From: Anoplolepis gracilipes | Lineage: Eukaryota > Arthropoda > Insecta > Hymenoptera > Formicidae | Assembly: GCF_047496725.1 (NCBI RefSeq) | Contig: NC_132974.1 | Coordinates: 10,211,001-10,275,000, forward strand | Reading direction: 5' to 3' | DNA: 64,000 nt | Shown: piece after piece, positions 14,801 to 27,055 of the stretch | Layout: the number at the start of each line of letters is the position of its first letter | Numbering within the stretch: position 1 is the first letter of the stretch | Made by a program: the position numbers and the translations under genes | The notes under the pieces: model-generated | The model's database searches: none | Seen by the model: the letters and a program-made list of their open reading frames with translations, nothing else | Told to the model about the DNA's origin: nothing

Positions 14801-17800
14801 CAAAAACAAGACACTCACTTTTTCAGCATATTCTACTACGTCACGCATATTTCGCGGATATCCGCTTACAAGAAAGACTTTAGCTCCTGGGGACATTTTC
14901 ATCTCAAGCATGAGTACTTCTGTGACAGTTTTGCTACTGAGTTGTCCAAAATCTTGCATGTCTACAAAATAAATAGTTGAAATGTACCATATTGCACGAA
15001 TATAGAAACATTTCTCTCTTGAAAAGTATTTACAATTTATATGATGTCGTTATTTGAATCAAAAGATTGAGACACATAATTTATACATGTACTCTTAGAA
15101 ATGCGGTATATAATTTATTTATCGCACACGCGTCTATCTCCATTAATAATTCCAATATTTACTTATAAAATATGACTATATGAAGGAAAATTACGAACCA
15201 TTCCCTAGTGCATATTGTTGAAGAAGATCCATCATGTTGATATGCGTTATTCCTTTTTTTTCTTGTATCAAATTGTCGCAATATGTCACCTTACCACTCC
15301 CGGGACCGCCTGCACGAGATAATCATAGAATATCGTGAAAAAAATCATTTTGTAAATAGTACTTAACTTTAAATTTTTAACGCGATATCAGCGATATCTT
15401 TCAGACCATCTGGTCTCGTATAAAAACACAGATTTAAGAAAAACAATTTAAGATACAGATCTTTATCACCAATTATATGTTAAAAAAAAAAACAAAGTGA
15501 TTGATACAAACCAAGTACAAATATAACGGGAACTTTTGGTATTTCGAATTTAACTGGACCAACATTTTGCTTCGGGAAATGTCCATCTGGTGGAGTTGCC
15601 AAAAGACCAGCCTCGCCTCGCCATCTTCCTGTACCTCGAGCATCACCTTCCTCGAACACCTGCGATCCATTTTGCTGATCTGAAATACATTCATTTGTTA
15701 CTTGATAAAAAGCATTATATCTATATACAGATGCACTATATATATATTTTAAATATAGAAATCCTCGTCATTCAGACAATTTATTTATTTTAGAAAGAAA
15801 ATTCGATAAAGCCTTTTTTTAAAATTATCTCTTCTCTCGAGCAACGAAAAGTTGGATAGACATTTTTATTGACTAGAATTAGAAAAACGTTGATTGGAGT
15901 TTCAATGAATGTTAATAAGCTTGTCTTCAATAATTAATTATAATGAATATATAAATAATAAAAAAACGATGAGAGAGTTTTAAACTCCATTGAACAAATT
16001 ACAAAAAAAAATCTAATTAGCATTCCACGAAGGTTGGTATTATATTAACGATGTACATAACAAATATTACTTTGTTTTTTCATTTATTATACATTTGTTT
16101 TCCGCTTGACATTGTCTGTAAGTGGCTACTATATCGATAACATAATCTATACATTCGATAACTTTAGTCTATACATTCGATTCGCATTCTGTTGATTACG
16201 TTGCGTGACAAAACCGAAGATATAAGTAGAAGCCATAACATAAAATATGTATTGTTGCACTTGAATGGATTATTCAATACGTGACGCACGTGACATTAAG
16301 TTAATTACTTCGATTTATAAGTCAGTTATTTACAATTTTAAATTATCGCATGTACATACTAGTTCAGATTTGTTTGTTTTTATCTATGCCAAGGAAAATA
16401 TTGAAAATTGTCACAATCAAATAAGAATATAATAATGTTAGAGAATCCTACAGAGATATTAAACTCTCCCATGCTTTTATTTAAACACAATTAAAAAATG
16501 CTCGAATTTTTATGTAGATATGGAAATTGTTTACGAAATATGCATATATGTAAGAACACAGTTGCTTTTCGCAAATAAAAATATTTCGTACTCTTTCCTT
16601 ATGTTTTATCATTTAGAAAAACGTTAGAAAAGATAAATAAACCCATAAGTAGACAGATGTGTATTTTAAATAGATTTCTGTTAACTGCATTTGAAAATAA
16701 CAAAAGGTATAGTAAAAGATCAAATAAATGCGTATATCAAAACTTATATTGATTAGTTTGAAAACATATGGAATTGATGGAATAATTTCATATTATACCT
16801 TTATACGAAGTATATAGTAAAGAAAATATTATAATACTTTATTTCTCCAGCTTCAAGAAGGGACTTGGTTGGTGCTTACAAATTGTTGTTATTCTCTCAT
16901 CCATCCATACCAATTCATACTTTTTACGTTCATTCATATAGTAAAGAAAATAAAGATTTTAAAAAATATCAGAAATGTATGTCAAATTTTTTTACACTAG
17001 CGTTGAATCTTTCTCCCGAAAAAAACATTTACTATTGACTGCGTTAAAGATAAATTATCAAATACATTTTAAAGTAAAAAAAATTATTTAAAATCTATTA
17101 TTATTTATTATCAATCAAATATAATTTTATTATTAGAAAATAAACAGGCCGAGAGATATAACAAAAAAAATATTGATTGATCCTATTGTGGAAACACATA
17201 TTTTTCTATACTTGTATATTAATTATATATTATATAATGTATTATTATTAAAAAATATTTATATTTTTATAAATACTTTTATATTTTATTTTATTAACTT
17301 TTTATATAATATAAACTTTTTTTAATTAGAAATTTTTTTTGGCACTGACAATTGTAACTTTCAAGTAAAAATTTTATTGCATATTACTCTAATTGCAATA
17401 GAAATAATTATAATACGTCTAATATATCTATTATACTTTTCAAGTAATAAATGTAAAAATTTAGAATTTTTAATTTTGCATGTTACTAATCCTTATTACA
17501 TATTATAAAAAACCTACTATTATTCTATTGTTATTTATTTATTAATAACATTAATTATATAATCTATACAGCAGATATATGCTGAATTGAATCGCGTGTA
17601 TTTCTGATGAGTTTACTGCGATGGCGAGGAAAGACTTTCTAACGTACGACAATGTCACTTGTGCAATATCGATCGTGATAATATATTCGCGATAATCGTA
17701 AATGTTATATATATTATTGCACGTCTTGCATTCAAGTTTTTCGTAGATATTATGAAAAATCAAAATTTAAAGTAGAGAAAGTTATTTGATTTCAGAAGAA

Positions 17801-17939
17801 AATATTCTTTTAACGAAACGCTTTTATTTCAAATAAAAGTATTTCCAAAATTTTTAAATCAATCAAATTTTCAAACAAAATCAGATTTAGTTTTAAACGA
17901 ATACTCTGTTTCTTATATATTTTTATATATATTTTATAC

Positions 17940-17980
<41 letters not shown>

Positions 17981-18426
17981 TTAGAGTTTCTCTTATTATG
18001 TATAAAATAAAACTAAAATATCAAAAAAATATAATTACATTATCAATTTATTAATTTATAACGTATTATAAATAAATTATAAATTATTATACTAATTTAT
18101 TATACAATTTATTTATCGATATGTGATAAAATGATGTAATGTTTCGCTGTAATTTGACTTGAATATTTTTATATATAATAAATTGATTAATGCTTCCTTT
18201 CTTGAAAGGAACAAAGTCACTCGATATTTTTGAAATGCTTCTTAACCCAATTCACACATAATTATCAAATTCATCAAAGTTGAACTTTTGATATACCATT
18301 TTGCATTAAAAGATCAAATCACCTCGAATTATTCCACTAGAGAAACTCATCGTGGAATAGCTCGCGACATGCATACAATAATAATTAGTTATTCATGTAC
18401 TAACCAGTGTCAAGGCAGATGCCCAT
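11886..18426 (-). CDS. AK5: Adenylate kinase isoenzyme 5-like protein, two kinase domains
   Basis: Adenylate kinases interconvert ATP + AMP and 2 ADP. Exons (minus) are 18426-18405, 15679-15512, 15309-15199, 14961-14819, 14607-14425, 14259-14137, 14054-13901, 13751-13483, 13380-13216, 12617-12341 and 12127-11886; all phases agree and give about 618 residues. Domain 1 has a Walker A (GGPGSGK, residues 64-70) and SGYPR (133-137), but lacks the GELLR arginine and a recognisable LID. Domain 2 has GGPGSNK (302-308), VGELLR (327-332), DGYPRD (376-381), and a short LID with GRLDD and KRL (about 411-424). The C-terminal 110 or so residues are Asn/Gly-rich. Exons from 15679 downward are secure. The first exon is chosen because it supplies the right phase and an ATG (MGICLDT); a longer 5' coding part cannot be excluded. 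AK5 assignment rests on the tandem domains; divergence is strong. Confidence 0.85.
12728..13089. mobile_element. Degenerate non-autonomous DNA transposon in an AK5-like intron
   Basis: The ends read GTGACCAGA (12728-12736) and TCTGGTCAC (13081-13089), and the similarity extends to GTGACCAGA(T/C)GT. The right half repeats GGGACA/CGGGAC motifs (13035-13080), a pattern seen in short non-autonomous inverted-repeat elements. The middle has a GA run and an AAAAT-rich tract. No clear target duplication remains, so this is an old copy or a coincidence of short ends. It lies wholly inside the intron 13215-12618. Confidence 0.45.
15680..18404 (-). other. Long first intron of the AK5-like gene
   Basis: No coding exon is visible. 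It is AT-rich with a (TA)n run at 17941-17978 and a perfect DRE-like TATCGATA near 16131-16138. Its boundaries depend on the first-exon choice described for the gene. Confidence 0.45.
17941..17978. repeat. (TA)n microsatellite
   Basis: About 38 bases of perfect TA dinucleotide, inside the long intron of the AK5-like gene. Confidence 0.95.
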
Positions 18427-19000
18427 AGTAAGTCGTTCGACTGGCACAATCCTTCCACGGCCATTTACATTCACATGCTTCTGGCAGATGAATTTATCCT
18501 TGCTTCAACACGCGTAAAATTCTGAAGAATCATACGCAGCTTGTGGCCTCGCGAGACATTCACATTAGTGAGAAGTGTTTTGCGTTTTATCGCTCGACAG
18601 TTTTTTTAATCGATTTTTCGTAATCGAAAATTTCCTCGACAAATGTATATTTGTTTAATTATCCAGGTTCGACCTAATTTTATCCGTGGAATTTAATTTT
18701 CTTCGCTACAAAGCGACGTCCTAGTGACGGAGGCACCTGCCACGTGTTGATTCGCGTCAAATCCAGTCGACGGAATTTTTTTAATAAGCATTTGAGAATA
18801 AAACCAAGTAAAATCACTGTCCACATCGACGTTGCTCGATCTTTCGAGTTTTACCCGACAAATCCACGACAATTTATTACAATCAACTTCATTTCAAATG
18901 TCATCTTTTATCATACGCGATGCTTGGATAAGAACGAGCGAATAGCAAGCACCCTGAAAGTATATCGTCAATTTTACATGTATGATTTCTGAAAAACTTT
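18427..19000 (-). promoter_or_regulatory. Probable 5' leader / promoter zone of the AK5-like gene
   Basis: The 570 bases upstream of the proposed ATG are richer in CG dinucleotides than the flanks and contain a CACGTG E-box near 18742. Upstream of that ATG the frame is blocked by in-frame stops and there is no splice acceptor with an obvious fit, which is why it is read as leader. Confidence 0.35.
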
Positions 19001-19556
19001 AACTTTTGAATATTTGTTTTCAAATATACATATACCTAACAGATTATCATATTAATAATATTTTTGTATTTATGCACACATAGTATATTTATCTTAATAA
19101 GATTGGAAAGTTTAAATTAAAGTACAGACTGACATTTTAATAACTGTTATTAATTCAAACGAAAAGAAAAGACAAAAAATATCGTCCTATTGTGAGTGAA
19201 CAAAGTGATATATTTATCAAATTAATTAAGGAAAATTATCTTTGTAAAATTATTGAAATATAATAGATTATAATTAAAGACTTTAGAACAAAATTAGATA
19301 TTAAATTCTTGAAATCGTTTTTTAAAAAAGGGAAAAAAGCAAAAGAAGAAGTGAGAGAAAAAAATAAAAGAGTCGTATTTTCTTTTTTGAATACATTTTA
19401 AAATTTTACTTTAAAAATGTGTGACAAAAAGTAAAATAAATGATATGTATTCTTTTTGAATAATGTTAACAAGTCTTACATATATATATTCTTTAATCTT
19501 TCCTTATAAATCTCTTTATATCAACTTGAAATTGTTAAATACTATGTAAAGCTATA

Positions 19557-19905
19557 CACAATTGTATAATATATATTTTCGACTTCTAAATGACACTGAA
19601 ACATAACCATTTATCTAACTATATCCTATAATAACAAACTCTTGATTGTAATGTCAGATAATACTTAAGCTTTGCGTTGAAGCGTTTCTACATTTCACGG
19701 AAACTTAAACGGATTCTACATTCGTGGATAATAAATCTTACACGATTATATAATATTTTCGACTTCTAAATGACACTGAAACCATTTTTTATCCAACTTT
19801 TTCCTATAATAACATGCAAACTCTTAATTGCAATGCTAGATAATAAGCTTTGCATTGAAGCATATCTCTAATACTTCGCGAAAACTTTTTATGAAACGGA
19901 TTCTA
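19557..19905. repeat. Diverged direct duplication, period about 184 bp
   Basis: Two copies start near 19557 and 19741. They share, in order, TTTTCGACTTCTAAATGACA, CTATAATAACA, AACTCTT, AGCTTTGC(G/A)TTGAAGC and AACGGATTCTA, with small indels between. The similarity is clear by eye although diverged. It lies upstream of or inside the 5' part of the AK5-like gene. Confidence 0.8.
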
Positions 19906-20425
19906 TATAAAATTAGACCGTTCGACTGTGAGGTGAAATCTTTCATTATATTCCAAGGGCACAACACCACGAATAGGTATCGAACATAGTTCAAGAACGC
20001 GGGAACACGCAGAAACGTAAGATCACTGTTGATTGAAATTACCTTACAGGTGCAGATGTAATTATATCGAAACCGTGAAAATAAATGGTGCGCCGAAAAC
20101 TTTTGAGGTCAATGATCTCTGATCGATGAAAATAAATTCACACGTTTCCCTTTGAGTCAAGGAATCCGACTCCACTTGGTGAACACGATGAATTGGAGAA
20201 CAACCCTCCAACTTGCTGTTCCACCTGGAAGGACCGGCTTTGCGTCGCGCGCGACAACACAAACTGCTATGAGTCACGATGCTTTTGTGCAACTGACTTT
20301 TTACGCCCTTAGCTTTCTTATACAACGCGCACGATAATACTGTAATGATTTGTCAGGAACGAATAGAGGTCGTGCTCGAGTGGTAAGAACCACTTGTCGC
20401 CATGGATACGGCGCAAGCGCCCATT

Positions 20426-20433
20426 CTTTTATA
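20426..20433 (-). promoter_or_regulatory. TATAAAAG box, minus strand
   Basis: TATAAAAG preceded by a GC-richer stretch and followed about 25-30 bases later by GCGCTTGCGCC and an ATG. The ATG frame closes after 16 codons, so if the promoter is real it makes a non-coding leader, possibly a distal first exon of the AK5-like gene. Confidence 0.3.
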
Positions 20434-21433
20434 CCCTCGTGCATGTACTTTGCATATAGTCGGAATAATGGGCGTGCGAATACGTGTGGGTGAAGCCATA
20501 TGTATGTATGTATGTACGTATGATGAGAGGGTGTAATGCGGAGGGTTCAATGTCAAGTTCCCTACCGGCGCGACTGTTCTCCAACCGGGGGTTCGATGAG
20601 CAAGCGTGGTCAGGCGAGGGTGGAATGCGGATAATAATACGTTTAAATATTATTTATTTATTTATTAATTTCGTCGACTACGTAATGTTAAATAATATAA
20701 GAATACGATATGAGAGAACGGCGCTAAAAGGAGAAAAGAAAATTTTTATTATCTATTCTCTCTTTCATATTTCTTCCTCGAATTCTTCTTTATTTTCTTC
20801 ATCGGTTCATACAGTTTTGGATCCAATCGACGTAAAATAATATTTTTCAATGCAAAATAATTTTTAAATATCAAGTAAAGTTTATAATAATTTGCTTGTC
20901 GGAAAGCGTTTATAGAATAGAAAAAGATCTTGTTTCTGAAGCAATTTATACTTCTGACGCAATTCATATCATAAGAGAATAGTCACTCTTTTATAATAAA
21001 GCTGTTAATGTGCGCATTTATTTTTCGTGGGATCTGTCAGAATAACGACAGCTGCAGCGATACCTCAGTGTATTACACGTGAACAAGAACGTGTCAGGCA
21101 TTTAACGCACGAGGCTAATGTGAAATTTATGATCTCGTTTTAGAATCGATTCAAGGAGGAATATATAAGAACCATAACAAGAAGGCAAACGATATATAAA
21201 ACGAGTTTAGGAACGTCTAAATTCTGTATGTGTATCTCTATCTGCACTTTATTCTTTATGCCTGAGAATTAACTATAGCCACATGCTCGAATGTTCTAGC
21301 TCTCTAGCTCGAATTATCGTACGTATTATCGATAACGGTGCTCTTTTTTCTGTCATTTGACCAAAAATACCAGGAATGCGTAATTCCAAGAACTATAATT
21401 CTTCGCTAATTTTATATAAATTATTAGGTATAT

Positions 21434-21858
21434 ACAGAGTGTTAAAAAATTAAAGCGACAAAGGGAAATAGATGACGTTAAAACAAACACTTATTTTTAT
21501 TAATATTATTTTGCTCTACGACGTTTGGTTTTAATACTAATAATAATAAATGTAGTTTTAATACTACATGATAATTGTTCATGAAGAACATTCCATACAT
21601 TAATGTAATTCGTTCCAATGTTAAATCCAATTGCACGTGTACTAGTAGAAGCATTTTCTTTTATATGTATATTTGTGCCTACACTCGTTTTTCAAATCGT
21701 CAATTCTCACTGAATGCCACAAAACGTCGTAGAGAAAAATAATATTAATAAAAAATTTTTTTAATTTTTAATTTTTTATTTTATTAATAAAAAAAGTTTG
21801 TTTTAACGTCATCTATTTCCCTTCAAAGTTGGTCAGTCTAATTTTTTAACACCCCGAT
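21434..21858. mobile_element. MITE-like inverted-repeat element, about 425 bp
   Basis: The ends are long terminal inverted repeats: GTGTTAAAAAATTA, then AAGGGAAATAGATGACGTTA, AAACAAAC, ATTAATATTATTTT and CTCTACGACGTTT on the left reappear in inverse order and orientation on the right. Each arm is roughly 100-130 bases with small indels. No transposase frame is present. Flanks are TATA-rich, so a TA duplication as used by Tc1/mariner elements is possible but cannot be shown. Confidence 0.8.
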
Positions 21859-23356
21859 ATATGTATATATCTTATGTATAATATATTTTATTACATTATA
21901 TAGATATATTTTTCAATATCTTTTTCGCACACATACGTACAATACATATGATAATTATAATTTTAACATATAAAAATATAAAAAAAGAAGGAAGTTATTC
22001 GTACAAACTCGCAGTTTTTCTAACTTGGGACTTTTCAAAATTTATGTCACATCTTTTTATCGATCTCTCTCCATCTAATTTAATTGAATAATATTGCTAC
22101 ATTGCATTGTGATTACATTAAATGGTGCAATTTTAAAAATTAAAACTAAAAGATATTAAAATTAGTTAATAAAATTAGTTTCTTTTTTTAATTAAAAGAA
22201 AAAAATGATAAATGAAAATATTTTGTATTAGCTTTATTTTGTTACACTTCAATTTTCTTCGGCAACCATGCTAAGCAAAGCGCATTTTCTTTTACTTTCT
22301 TTTGATAAAACTAATAATACTTTTTTTATATAAACAAATCATGTCATTACTCTGCGTTTATAAGAGAGCTAAGGTCGTCAAATTGAATAATTTATTAAAT
22401 ATGTCATATATTCTGTGTCAGTACTTAAACGTCTAATCTTCATGTCGATCATGATAAGCATGATATCAATGTAAAGATTTGACGTTTGATTATGAATACA
22501 TTTTATCTAACAATTTCAATAATTTCGATATATGTATATTTCCATAGACTCTGCATAGAATTTAGTTAAATACAAACTCGATGCATCAGGATAACGTAAT
22601 AAAAAAAAACCAATAAAAACTATTAACATTTCTCTAAACTTATGCTTATGAGCAGCAGATATTTGACTCCCCGATCGAAGACTGACATAAAATATTATAT
22701 GCTGTCCATTATTATATGCTATCCATTATTTACTTTCTATAGATAATAGATAGTATCAATATACTAGTAGATAATAGACCTGTCTTGATAAAATACTTTT
22801 ATAATTTAAAGACATTTTGTTAATGAATAAGTGCAAACTCAGACAGTACAAAATTGTCGAAAGACATCTTAAAAATGTCTAAAGGACGATAAAGGACATC
22901 TTTTAAATCGTTTTTAGATGTTTTTTTATAGACATGTTGTCTAGGAAGTTGATATATTTACTCCTTTTTAATAAGATAATATACATGCGTTATTTAATTT
23001 TTACTTTTATATTTAACTTCTAGTAGTTATTCAACACTCAGTTATTGAAATCAAAATTTAATATAACGATAAGTTTCTGTCTCAAGATTTTTATTATTTG
23101 TAATTTAATAATATCAATGATATTATTAGATATGTAATATATAAATATCCATATATATTATGTTGACAATATAAATTTCTTAATAATCGTCATGATAAGA
23201 ATAATTAATAATGATATAAAGAATCTAATTCGAGAGTAAGTGAAAATTAAAGATAAATGCTGATAAGACAAAATTTATTGTGGCTGTGAGCATGTAGAAT
23301 TAGGAAAAACATTAAATAATATAGATATTAAATATTTAAGTTGATGAAGAGTGAAT

Positions 23357-23482
23357 TAAACAAATTAATTAAATAAAATATTTGAATGCGATTACAAAAG
23401 GATGTTTTAATTTTAAAAATAATATATATATATATATCCTTTTGTAATCGCATTCAAATATTTTATTTAATTAATTTGTTTA
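23357..23482. repeat. Perfect inverted repeat: 47-bp arms, 32-bp loop
   Basis: The left arm (23357-23403) and right arm (23436-23482) are exact reverse complements by my reading. They include a non-repetitive core (GAATGCGATTACAAAAGGAT) and an AT-rich outer part. The loop is AT-rich and contains a short TA run. Zero mismatches suggest recent origin or active homogenisation. Confidence 0.88.
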
Positions 23483-23559
23483 TATATATATGTATATATA
23501 TATATGTAAAAAAATTAATAAGAAAACATATTTGTATAAAGAGTAAAAAAGTTGTTGTT

Positions 23560-23610
23560 CCCTCCCTCCCTCCCTCCCTCCCCCCCCTCTCTCTCTCTCT
23601 CCCTCTCCTG
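23560..23610. repeat. C/T-rich low-complexity tract
   Basis: CCCT repeats followed by a CT run on the plus strand. A candidate triplex- or quadruplex-prone (i-motif) tract; no gene context. Confidence 0.85.
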
Positions 23611-26600
23611 CGTTTTCTCGTGAAAGAGAAAGATTGAATGTATTTTTTATATAAGTTTTAATAGAGAAATTACAATTAATGATATCGTTTACAGAAAAAA
23701 TATTTTCTGTTATAAAAATTACTTTAATAAACAACTTTATGTAACGTTCTACAGGTTCTGAAATTGTAAATATCAGAAAAATTTATGCAAGGTCATAGTT
23801 CTTGTATTTTATGCGCACATAAGTTACTTTTTTCATCAACGCAATTTTTGTGATATCAATAAAAGTCAAATCGATTTATTATATAAAATGTGAATTCTAA
23901 TAATTGTTACATATTTTTAATAATAAAATAAAATCAATTTTTAACAAATAATAAATAACAAATTTTTAAGCTGCATTTTTTAACGTATATAAATTATGAA
24001 AACTTTAATTATTACAAGAGCACATATAGATAAAAATGTCATTTTCAAGGTACTGTTTTAGCATAAAGTTCGCTAGCAATATAAGACGGATCGACTTTAT
24101 CATGAATATTTAATAAATACCTGTTATCGGTTTTGTTTCAAGAAATTATATGCTTGTACAAAGCCATCTAACCCACTTTACTACGCTTGACTGAATATAT
24201 AGAAACGTATGTCGATTTAATTGGAATTTAACGAGAAACTGATGTCTCATTACATGGCTATTTAGAATAATAACACAGAGTACTTTCTTCCAAATGATAC
24301 AGACCTATATTTCGTACTCATTTGATTTTGATGACGTAATTTAATATTTGAGGTCATTGTTTTCATAAAAATAAGTAAAAACTGGCAAGATACGATATCT
24401 TTTTATAAAGAGAAAAAAAGATACTCTGCACGCAGGATTTTTCAAATTATAAATATCAAATAGAAAATTTTTGTTAGTAATAAAAACAGTAAGATTCTAT
24501 TAAATTGCTACTAATATTTAATCATAATAATTATAATTATAATAATTTTTAATAATAATAAATATAATATAAATATAATAGTAGTATAAATAATATAAAT
24601 ATAATAAATTATAAATAAATTATAAATATAATATAATATAAATAAATATAATATAATATAAATATAAATATAATAAATTATATTTATGATAATTTTAAAA
24701 CGATATGCAAGAGTAATATTTTTTTCCTCTAATTTTTTTTAATACAAACGAGACGCTTATTCGTTTTTAAAAGTGCTTCTCGTACCAAAAAATATTTTTT
24801 TAGAATTTTTCGATAGAAATAATTTTGGTAATAAATAAATGTACGGCAAATATTAATAATTCTCCTTTTATAACAACGATAATGAAGACTACTTCATTAA
24901 ATATGAAGTTATTATAGTGTATGTACATACAAGCAGAACAGATATATTATTTCGTACGACGAACTGACATACAGCTGGTTCAATCTCATGGAGTCTTGCA
25001 TAATTCCACCTTGTCGAATTGAAGTGACGTGGCCGCATTTCCGTTTATATTAATATATGTCTATATTTTGATGATGTGATTCATACAAATTCATTGCTTT
25101 GCCGATTGTGAACAACAAATAGATTAGATTATAATTATACGCATCTAATATTTATGGTAATATTTTATCCACTAAAGTATTAAATATTAGGAGCTAAACG
25201 CGACAAACAAAACATTAACCAGACTAATAGTTTTACAGTCTATATGACCTAGAAAATTGGATGATATCTAGATACGTTTTATATTTAAAATTAGCTAAAC
25301 CGAAACAGAAAAATAATTAGTGATGCCTGGTATATATTGTTTTGTCCTTGTGTGTACTACTTATCAAATGTCAAAAGAAAAGAAAGAATATGATATTGAA
25401 TGGAATCAACTTTAAGTTGCCCCTATTTAGACAGACATTCGCTCTACATAATTTACGTAATGTACAATAACTCTGTGATTAATATCAAATATATGTAACA
25501 ACATGTCATCTTTTATATTAGATCCTTGAATATATAATACTTGCTTTTGCTGGACGACGGTTTCACGAATGGCGGAAATAAAATTTACAAGACGCAATTC
25601 TGATGTTATAAAAGTTAAATAATACAAAAGTTTCGATAAAATCGATGATGGATTATGATTTAATGTTTTCCAAAGAAAGAAACTTAAAAATTGAGAACGG
25701 AAAGGGAAGCTTACAATTAATTTAAAGATCAGGAATAGTGTTGGGATAGAAATTGAATTCTAATCAATGTTATAATCGTAGATGCGAAGCTAATGTTCCC
25801 GAGAGATAGAACAGTAGTTTGATACAAAATTTTATAGACAAAGTCTCGATATGTGTGTAATTAATCGTTCAAAAATTAACTGAAGATATAATTATTAAAG
25901 ATAGAGAAATAATATATAAATGTATAAAGATAATATAGAAATATTATCATGGAAATTAGAACAAGAATAAGATTCGCACAATTTCTTAATTTTTACGTTT
26001 CAGAATTCAATACGGTGTTAGAGTGAAAAAAAACAAGGAATTTCGACTTTTAGAGAACTGCAAGATTTATTTCTTAAATTACAATGTTGCTTTAAAAAAT
26101 AATATATATGTCTACTTATTATATAATTTGTTGTAAAATATATAACAATTTTGTCTAGTTGATATTTCGAAACATTACTATATTTTACGGTCTAGTGTAG
26201 ATGAAATTTTGCATCTTATAATTTTAATCTTGAACAGAAAATCAAACATTTGCAGGTACTGAATTTTGTATAAATTAAAAAACATTTCTATTTTTTCATA
26301 ATAAAAAAAAGGTCTTATTATAACATCTCTGCAGTTCTCTACAGAAGAAAAATATTATATTAAATAAAAACTGGAACACAGTGTACATTCATAAATATAT
26401 ATTTACTATCTTCTTTATAATTCATATTAGAATTGTGTACGTGAAAAAGAGAAACAAGGATTAGTAATCTTATAATAAAAATTCGGATGATAATGTCGAT
26501 TAAAATCAAAACTAATCATTTTTTTAAAATAAAGTCTTGAATCAATTTCAGTTTCGAATCTATTTGCACGAAAATGCACTTTGTGGAATGTGATATTGGA

Positions 26601-27055
26601 ATATGAAAATTTGTTTTCATCTACATTGAATTACAAGACTATAATTATACGATATATCGTTGTTTAATGCTTTCTTGTAATATAAATCTGACTTATAATT
26701 TTCTAATTAGGTATAATTAATCGATGTTACAATATTTTAATTGTAATTAAAAGATTGAAATCAATATATAACTAACACAAGATATTACATATTAATATAA
26801 GAGAATAAGTTAAATTTAGAATAAATTTTATTTTTAAAAATAACGATATAATATTTTTCAGTGCACTGTGCGATGTGCAATCTAATTTCGCGTGCATTGA
26901 TCTTAATTGGCAATTGATCGATTAATCGATCATGATAATAGGACGACAATTAATGTTCTTCTATATTTTAAACTCATTTATCTTTAAGGTTTTCGAACTA
27001 AGTGATTAACAACGAGACATTAAGCACTATATATCGTGCGCTCGTTTCATAGTTT

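Larger units (their letters stand above)
19001..27055. other. Gene-poor AT-rich region between AK5-like and ACLY
   Basis: No gene is supported here. It holds the diverged direct duplication at 19557-19905, a minus-strand TATAAAAG at 20426-20433 in a CG-richer patch (20000-20620), the inverted-repeat element at 21434-21858, the 47-bp-arm hairpin at 23357-23482 and a C/T-rich tract at 23560-23610. The ACLY 3' UTR enters from the right; TTTATT at 26827-26832 (AATAAA on the minus strand) is a possible poly(A) signal. Confidence 0.5.

Noticed and set aside
20062..20325. 87-codon minus-strand frame downstream of the TATA box
   Set aside because: No family resemblance; more likely leader sequence or chance.
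25425..25758. Minus-strand frame open for about 110 codons, ending ...YVNYVERMSV
   Set aside because: It looks less random than most and could be a receptor-like terminal exon, but it has no ATG, no clear acceptor and no family match, so I could not support it.
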